A stretch of DNA of 64,000 bases, taken from positions 4,731,960 to 4,795,959 of the forward strand of contig CAXIPT010000005.1 in NCBI GenBank assembly GCA_964030475.1, given 5' to 3'. Of the stretch, positions 57,069 through 64,000 are shown one piece after another (positions within the stretch are counted from its first letter, which is position 1; each line of letters begins with the position of its first letter). The notes under the pieces are model-generated. The model was given only the letters and a program-made list of their open reading frames with translations. It was not told the DNA's origin and did no database searches. The DNA comes from Tethya wilhelma (taxonomy: Eukaryota > Porifera > Demospongiae > Tethyida > Tethyidae). A program made the translations under genes and the position numbers.

Positions 57069-60000
57069 TCGTGTTGGCACTAAAGGTATACATGTACAAA
57101 CGCAATTGAGACTTCAAATATGTACTTNCACGTTGCCGTGGGTTACCACACTCCCCACGGAGCTTCCTTCCCACACACTAAAAGTGTTCCAGTCCTGCCG
57201 TACCCCGTCTCTGATGTAATTGACGGCCAGTTAAAAGGGGCTGAGTCATCTTTGAGTAGTAGGAGGAGCTTGAATGAAAAAAAGGGAGTCAGATTTGAAA
57301 TGAAGAGTTTTGCTAGAGACTCTGATACAGGTGGGTGCATACTTTGCTGTAATCGTAAGTATGCTCTACCTACATGTACTGTATAGAAGGTAAATTTGGC
57401 AGGCTTAAAATTTGGAGAATTTGCATTTTAGCGTGATTGGCGGTTTAAAATTTGGCGATTTAATTCTGCATGCTGCATTGTTTATATGTACGCACGTGCG
57501 TATAAAACTGTTTGGTGATTTTTAATTTGGCAATTTGAAGAATAATTCTCCAATTTTCCAAATTTAGTTCTCACCAAATTTACCCACTATACGGTATTTA
57601 CTTTGTAAAATTTTTTCTTTGTAAACTTCAGACCACAGTGACAGTCCAGAAGAAGATGCCGGGGGCTACCACACCCCCTATGAGGGGGGAGGTGGCTACC
57701 ACACCCCTCGGCTCATTGACGATGGGGACATCCCCCGCAGGTCTACGAAGATCAGACGTTGGCAGACCGTACGAGAGCCGAGGGGACACGAGAGGGACGT
57801 TCTCCCGGCAGTCCTCATGCCATCACGTTCCAACCTCCCTCCCGATGTCTCTCCTCCGCTGATCAGTTTGAGACGATCCTCTTTGAGCACGACCATAGAG
57901 CGAAGACCGCTTGCTGCTTTGAAACAGACCCGCATCGGTGCAAGTCCCAGCTCACAGTGAGTAGCTTGGACTGGTACATACAGTCAGAATTTTATGAGTA
58001 TTTTCATTTGAACGCTGGCATTCACACTGTCCAGAAATAGAATAAGTGCATTTGTGCATAATGGAATTTTTGTTATTCTAAATGCAGAGCACTTGACAAC
58101 CAAATTCATGACATTGTTGGTAAGATTACTTGTGGCCAAGGGTTTCCCTGGCCGAAACCAGCCTCTCTGAAGCAGATGGCCAGCTACGAGAAGACAAGGG
58201 TCATGTTGCTGAGGCACTTGGAGGAGAAGCTAGGCCTGAGAGAAGTCGATGAGCTGGTCATGAACACCAGTCAACAGATACCACCAGTGGTAGGTCGCCA
58301 ATGGAATATCTCATATCACTTGTTGATATCACTTGTTGTTGTTGTTATGTGAGAGATGTTGTACCAATAGTCATTACATGACCAGATTTTTTCAATCACT
58401 GTGAGGGTGTAGGATGGAGGGGGGAGGTCTTTGTTGTAGAAGTTTTCACCATACAACAGTTTTCATTGAGAAGTTTCAGTATGCAGAAAATTCACTGATC
58501 ATAAACTGTTATTATCATCACTGCTCTTTTTCCAGGGAGTCAACAAAGCTGTCTTTAAAGGTATCTTGGAACTACTGAAATATCTTCTTCAATGTGTGGA
58601 CGAGGACCTTCAGAAAGAGCCTGAATCCTCCATCTTCTCCGTCTTCTTGATCCTGAGAATTGCCTTCTGTGTCTACCTCAAGCAAAAACAGAAGTCCGTC
58701 CTCGGCCTCTCCTTCCTTGGTGCTTTCAGTCTGGGGTCGTCAATCTTAGCCGGGAGTAGCCCAAGTACCAGCACCGCCTCACCTCACAAAGAGGGAACAG
58801 ATATGGTTGATGGTCATGTTGAGAAAGAATCAGCTGGTGGTGGTGTCGAAGAAGAATCAACTGATGGTGGTGTCAAAAAATCAACTGATGGCGCTGTCAA
58901 AGAATCAACTGATGGTGGTGTCAAAAAAGAATCAATTGATGGTGGTGTCGAAGAATCAACTGATGGTGGTGTCAAAAAAGAATCAACTGATGGTGGTGTC
59001 AAAAAAGAATCAACTGATGGTGGTGTCAAAAAAGAACCAATTGAAGGTAATACTAAAGATTTGACAGATGGTGAAGCTAGCCTTGATGATAGCATGTGGG
59101 AGTTTCTGTCGACATCCCAGCTCAGCAATGGCAGTGTTCACGACGGTGAGACACATCTCTCTGAAAAGAATGAACTAAAAGTGGGAGTGTCCACCTCAAC
59201 AGGAAGTGCCACACCCACATCCCACTTTGAAGGCGATGAACAATCTCCAACTCCAACATCACAACGAGGACTTACAAGTTCACCGAAACACCAGCCGACC
59301 AACTTACCCGATAAAACACCTCTTCCTTCCACTTTACCACTCACTGACGCTCAAGTCTCCACCCACAATACAACCCCGCCTCCTCTGATTTCACTGACGA
59401 GTGATGTTTCAGACGACTCACCACGTCACACCGCTAGCACAACAGATGGGGGTCAAAGTGCACACAGTAGTGCTATGCCGTCTCCAATCCACACTCCCTT
59501 GAGTGGCAGTACCCCGATGCTCTCTCGAAAGTTGTCCCCAAAATCCAAACAGGAGCCGTTTGTTCTTGCCGACCTGATAAAGAGCCCTCGTTTCTATCAC
59601 GGTGAAAATTTGAAGAATGCTCTATACCTCTACAAAGAGTTGATCAAGTCGCTTGGCAACCTGAGAACGTTCTTGCTCGACAAGAAATTCTGGAATGCCT
59701 TGTTTATTGCCACCATTGAAACAGATCGTAACTACCTCGGCTGGAATGAGAGAACAGCCGACATGTACACCAGGTGAGGGTGTATGTTTTAGAAGAAGGG
59801 GGGGGTTACAGACTACAGTGTGTTACCCCTAAATTGAAATGCATGCAGAATTGCACACTAGCCAGACCTCAGTAAGGTGCTTCACTTCAATGTCTTCATT
59901 TCTGGAAAGAGAGCCAGAGAACACCTACAATCGTGTAATCGAGTTATTTTGTGATCAAACATTAGAATCCACTTACCTTTACTACAAATATCAGTTACGT

Positions 60001-60362
60001 ACCATCCAGTGACACTTGTGTTCAATATTGCATTCATTACCAAGAAACTCAAAAACAATGGTTTAAATAAAGAAGTGCTTCAAAACAGTAAGCTTAACAA
60101 AGTTACTTTTTTTTTTTTTTTGCTTGCATTTTGTGGTCCATGCAGGTACAAGTCTCTGACAGAGGCCCATCGTCAAGCCTTTGGAGCAGAGGAGGACAAC
60201 CTGTTGAGTATTGCCCTCCATGACCTCCTGGTGTACATGCTGATGGTGGGGCTGAGTGCGACGGAGACCACCAACCACATCCACAGGTTTGCAGCCAGGA
60301 CGAGGCTAGCCACCGCCGAGGAGAGACTGCTACAACAGACACTGAAATATGTGGAGCAAAAT
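55183..60362 (+). CDS. MADD: MADD/DENN-type Rab GDP-GTP exchange factor, partial
   Basis: Exons 55183-56034, 56508-56639, 57129-57330 (left end cut by the N at 57128), 57632-57956, 58088-58289, 58536-59773 and 60146-60362, phases consistent apart from the broken exon. The first exon carries the uDENN start (FERLIDYLLVVG, DVAYFCQPEGCCVAL, YGVCLSLP) and cDENN start; exon 2 has the conserved YPLQYLFPVIPLLPTSM. The rest of cDENN is missing at the N join. Downstream, GVNKAVFKGILELLKYLLQC and FWNALFIATIETDRNYLGWN, followed by DNLLSIALHDLLVYML, match the MADD C-terminal half. MADD activates Rab3/Rab27 GTPases in vesicle trafficking and binds TNF-receptor death domains. Exon 6 includes a tandem KESTDGGVK repeat. 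The extreme C-terminus is lost at the N at 60477. Confidence 0.9.
57028..57063. repeat. (CA)n microsatellite
   Basis: Short pure CA run 65 bp before the single-N join at 57128. Confidence 0.95.
57377..57596. mobile_element. complete MITE with TACTGTATAG / CTATACGGTA termini
   Basis: 220 bp in a MADD intron. The left end TACTGTATAGAAGGTAAATT and right end AATTTACCCACTATACGGTA are imperfect inverted repeats of about 20 bp. The interior has repeated AAAATTTGG words. Related partial copies lie at 16018-16113 and 45669-45753. No ORF, so non-autonomous. Confidence 0.75.
58833..59045 (+). repeat. coding minisatellite in MADD exon
   Basis: Roughly nine in-frame copies of a 24-33 bp unit (GAATCAACTGATGGTGGTGT) encoding ESTDGGVKK variants. 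Frame is preserved throughout, so the repeat is translated as an acidic, probably disordered linker between the DENN module and the C-terminal half. Confidence 0.9.
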
Positions 60363-60437
60363 GTGAGATTCTCGACTTGCTTCTTTGTGTGCTTGTAGAT
60401 TTGCTGTAGTTGTATGCACACACCTTGCTGGACACAT

Positions 60438-60440
<3 letters not shown>

Positions 60441-60476
<36 letters not shown>
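60441..60476. repeat. (CA)n microsatellite at a contig join
   Basis: CA run ending at the N at 60477, which separates the MADD exons from the convergent diacylglycerol kinase exons. Confidence 0.9.
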
Positions 60477-60569
60477 NCCAGAATCTCCAGTCACAGCTGT
60501 CCATCACCCCATTCCCTACCCTATTTCCCTCTCTCCCCTCTCTACTGGTGTCACTGATGATGTACTTAC

Positions 60570-62795
60570 GGAGCAGGTGTGACCACAGAGGCCAGGGAAG
60601 AGGCAGACTCCCGCTGCAACAATAGGGACATTGCCTTCTCCGATACAGCCCTCCTGGAAGATGATGATGATGGTGGTGGGCTCTTATTGGAAGGCTCATT
60701 AGTATCAGGGGTGTCCTCTTTTGATTGGTGAACATCGAGAGCTATATCCGAGGATAGATATTACGATAAATTGCTCGTGAAAAATATGATTTTATTTAGT
60801 AGCTATGACACAGTACTATTCAAACATATTCCACAGGTCATACATCACTAACCAAACTAATGATGTCACAATTAACACAATTATGCATCACACAATTATC
60901 TCGGCCAACAATAAACATCACATTATCATGAAAAGCCATAGCTAGGCCATCCACTGACCTCGTACCCAGGCTCTCTCTCTCCCCTTTGACCTTACACAAA
61001 CAGTAAGAAAGGGAAGAGCCTGTAGGTAGGAAGCTAGTCGATGGTCTAGCTGGCTAATTTCCATCTAGCCTTATAAACCAGGCCTTTCCCACTTTGTTTA
61101 TTACCAACAAAAGCGTGTGGGGAGGGCCTGGCTTACGAAGCTACCAACCATCCACCTCACCTCTCTCTGTTGCATCCACCACGCCTCTGAGTGCCTTCTT
61201 GAGACTGTTGGCTCTGGACATCAAGACATCTCTCTCCTTGAACCTCCTCTCCTCCTCTTCCCTACCGCTCACATCGTCCCCTGACGACAATGATGTCATC
61301 TCTTTGATCTGTTGTAAGTTCTTAACGAGTCCGTCCAGTTTTTCTTGTAACACAAGACATCGTTGTAACATCGGGTTGTGCTGGGGGTCAGAGGTGATTG
61401 GATCGGAAGATTGAAGACCCTCGGATAAGTTTGAAGAGTGGAGCTGGTTCTGGAGGTCGGTCACGAGAGAGGCAACAAATTCCTTCACCAACTGACCTAG
61501 CACTCTGAACAAGTGAGAGGAGAGAGATGGTGAAAGTAAAACACTTCTAAAGTTCATTCAAAAGTATTCATAAATATATACATAGTTTAAGAATACCAAC
61601 TGGCTCCAAATTTCATGGCACGTGAATCAATTTTGTAATTGGACTACATATCACGTCAATTTTCTCCACAAAAATATAGATATTGGCATAATAATCTGAT
61701 TCATGAAAATTACTTCTAAACAGCAGAGACAGGCTTTTCACAACCTCTTTATGCCAGGAAAAGTTGAAGCTATTTAGAATTTTATTTCCTAGCTAGAATC
61801 AGTCTAGTAATGTCATATTTACCTCCGCAAACAGTTTATAATGAATGATTTTGCAAAAAATAAATAAATAAATAAATAAATAAATAAAGATGTTTACAGT
61901 GATGAGCACCAATCTACTTACTGTGCTGATGAAGACACCTTCTCTCCATCTTCAGAGAAGAGGGTGGTCGTAAAATGGTCTCCAAGACTCGACAACAATT
62001 CATGAAAGTTCTTCACTCTTTCTCTTGAGCTGACACCATTCAAGTGATCCCCGGATCCATTCCATTTCACATTCCCATTCATCCGTTCTTCATGATCATT
62101 ATCAGCAATCTCAACGTCAACCTCTTCCAATATAGGTTGATTCACGGGCGAGGTTTTCCCCACACTGTCCGGAGAAAAGTTAGGTCCAGCAGGAGCAGAA
62201 TCACCGGGAGACAAAACTCTGTGTCTCATTCCGGTACCAGGACCCGGGAATGGGGCCACAGGCTGAGTTCTGGAGTCAGAATCAACGGATCTGGTTGACG
62301 AACAGGAGGTAGCAGCACTGCTGGAAGGACACTTGGTGGGCTGGAGGAAGAAGAGGGGACACAAACACTTTCACATAAAACAAACAACACCAGATTTCAA
62401 CTATCAGCAACACCAGGAAACTATTATAGCAATACAGATTTCATCATGCATGATTATCACATTTCACCATATCGGGTTCAAAACTGTGAAACTTTCACTT
62501 CACTTCACAACCATGTACAAACACACATAGCAATCCCGAGTGCAGCAGCTAATTGACGATACAGACAAGTATGTGCATGATATCCAGACATGTACACTTC
62601 GACTCATGCAGTCATAACAACACAAAAACATAATACAGTATATTATGCACACAACACCAAAGTACACCATAATTGTACATAATTTGGGATAATTTTGACC
62701 ATCTGGTTAGTCACGTACACACACACACATTATAGTTGCATGACCCTAAAGTGGGGGGCACCTTGATACATGGTCGAGTGCCGCACACTTAAAAG

Positions 62796-62854
<59 letters not shown>

Positions 62855-63522
62855 CATGACTCAGTGCTGAAGGTCATCTATGACACTATTGCTGCTAATC
62901 TCCCTGCTACATCCTCCATTACAGTTGATCTGTCTGGTGAGTACGCATTTCCTACACATATCGTCCCAACTGAATTGAAACCAGACATTGTTTGGTGGGA
63001 TGAAACTCAGAAAACATTCTGTCTTCTTGAGCTAACAGTGTGTTTTGATACCTTATTCAATGAGGCATCAGACAGAAAAGAGAAGAAATATATTGATTTA
63101 GTGACAGCTATTAAACAGGCTGGGTACACTGTCACTTTTTTATCAATTGAAATGGGCTCAAGAGGTATGCCAAACTTCCAGGGTTTTAGGAAACTAACAA
63201 ATCTACTCTCTCTATCTAAAAAACAATCAGTTGATTTATTGCAAACTGCATCAAAACAGGCTATTATTGGATCATTTAAAATTTGGTGCAGTAGAAATAG
63301 GTCTATTTATCTTTAGTCCATTTATTTCTACTTCTCTCTTGGTATCATCATTATATATATATTATTTACATTTGTTTTGTGTTATGTATTAGCGGCTGAA
63401 GCCAAGTGATTGTGCAATGTTTTTGTAGAACATTATGACAATGTGACCTTGAATACCTTCACCCCTCATTGTTCATTCATGTTGATTTTTGTAACATGTG
63501 TATTAAATCAATGAAGTTTTTC

Positions 63523-63580
<58 letters not shown>

Positions 63581-63814
63581 AACAAAGTTTCGTACACACA
63601 CTCACACTCACACTGGAGGCCTTAAACATGTGCTGAATGTCAACATTTTGATCAGGAGTGTACTGGACACTCCATCTGTCCAGTAACTTGAATGAGGACT
63701 GCTCCATTTCAGAGAGGATCTGTGGGAGCTTTTCTTCGTCGTGAAACTGGGCTCCCCAACCCAACACACGAGCCATGTCGTTGCCAGTCCCCAGTGGCAC
63801 AACACCTACCATGC

Positions 63815-63815
<1 letters not shown>
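60570..63815 (-). CDS. DGK: type II (delta/eta-like) diacylglycerol kinase, internal fragment
   Basis: Exons recognised: 63614-63815, 61922-62340, 61161-61504 and 60570-60741. The first carries the catalytic-domain signature [17 protein letters not shown] and [20 protein letters not shown]. The second is a Ser/Pro-rich linker. The third has [18 protein letters not shown] and [20 protein letters not shown], which match the spacer between the split catalytic halves of delta/eta/kappa isoforms. DGKs phosphorylate diacylglycerol to phosphatidic acid at membranes. The last three exons join in phase; exon 1 ends in phase 1 and does not fit exon 2 directly, so an exon or alternative acceptor is missing between them. 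The N-terminus (PH, C1, first catalytic half) lies beyond the N run at 63851. The C-terminal accessory domain is lost at the N at 60477. Confidence 0.88.
62851..63526 (+). mobile_element. 5'-truncated retroelement relic with restriction-endonuclease-like C-terminal ORF
   Basis: An open frame from about 62852 to the TAG at 63314-63316 reads [18 protein letters not shown], then [20 protein letters not shown], then [19 protein letters not shown] and [14 protein letters not shown]. The PD-(x)n-ELT arrangement with the following Lys/Tyr-rich helix is the pattern of the endonuclease-like domain found after reverse transcriptase in many animal retroelement proteins. The RT itself is absent, consistent with 5' truncation. 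The body is bordered on both sides by (GA)n (62798-62850 and 63526-63578), so it appears inserted into a GA microsatellite. It is in an intron of the DGK gene, on the opposite strand. There is no initiator ATG in the conserved frame, so it is probably not expressed by itself. Confidence 0.65.
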
Positions 63816-63850
<35 letters not shown>

Positions 63851-63916
63851 NNNNNNNNNNNNNNNNNNNNNNNNNNNNNNNNNNNNNNNNNNNNNNNNNN
63901 NNNNNNNNNNNNNNNN
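63851..63916. other. assembly gap (66 N)
   Basis: N run directly following a (TG)n tract that abuts the DGK catalytic exon acceptor. Confidence 0.99.
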
Positions 63917-63937
63917 TAGCCACTCCAATGCCCATGG

Positions 63938-64000
63938 ATTCTAGTAGCTTAGTGATGAGAGCATTCAACTAGAATTTAAAAGATCTAGGCTTCAAATCCT
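63938..64000 (+). mobile_element. tRNA-derived SINE-like copy, cut by window end
   Basis: TCTAGTAGCTTAGTGATGAG then GGCTTCAAATCC match the A- and B-box core of the copies at 11981 and 46164. The 20-25 bp upstream (CTCCAATGCCCATGGATTC) also resembles the upstream flank of the 46164 copy (CTCCAATGTCTGTGAGCTC), so the element's 5' end extends further than the tRNA-like core. Confidence 0.6.

Overview
The window is animal nuclear DNA. It has intron-rich genes with GT-AG junctions and animal-specific families (a Sox HMG-box factor, TMTC, MADD, a type II diacylglycerol kinase, an APAF1-like NB-ARC protein), dense dinucleotide microsatellites, and no bacterial organisation. The Calx-beta fragment, the unusual cysteine-motif/death-fold-like ORF near the left end and the overall style suggest an early-branching animal, most likely a sponge; that placement is inference. 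Single N bases at 1303, 3699, 7595, 46832, 54272, 57128 and 60477, and N runs at 44354-45308 and 63851-63916, look like contig joins. Several genes break at them.

Layout. 245-1222 (-): last exons of a Calx-beta repeat protein. 1956-3512 (+): an unrecognised ORF ending inside a decapeptide repeat array. 3985-4057 (+): an orphan last exon. 4270-13612 (-): a complete 21-exon secreted GH31 glycosidase, whose introns hold minisatellites, a 365-bp tandem repeat, miniature inverted-repeat elements and a tRNA-like SINE. 13938-14716 (+): a decayed Rho/Rac GTPase. 15017-16605 (-): complete MPDU1. 16715-35376 (+): complete 11-exon TMTC, with large introns full of microsatellites and a 1.07-kb tandem duplication. 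37408-38766 (-): intronless Sox gene. 39537-54823 (-): complete ARGLU1 in six exons; its 12.4-kb fourth intron contains two copies of a 2.6-kb block that bracket an N gap and an APAF1-like NB-ARC fragment. 55183-60362 (+): a MADD-type DENN-domain Rab exchange factor, broken at two N joins. 60570-63815 (-): a type II diacylglycerol kinase fragment, with a retroelement relic sitting between two (GA)n tracts in one intron.

The most coherent biology is in the left half. MPDU1, needed for use of dolichol-phosphate-mannose, and TMTC, whose family uses dolichol-phosphate-mannose to O-mannosylate proteins in the ER, start 109 bp apart on opposite strands. The spacer carries two CACGTG E-boxes. A secreted GH31 glycosidase lies just beyond MPDU1, so three neighbouring genes act on glycans in the secretory pathway. 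The exon models for GH31 (871 aa), MPDU1 (240 aa), TMTC (792 aa) and ARGLU1 (280 aa) were assembled by hand. Each keeps phase at every junction and closes with one stop, which is strong internal support.
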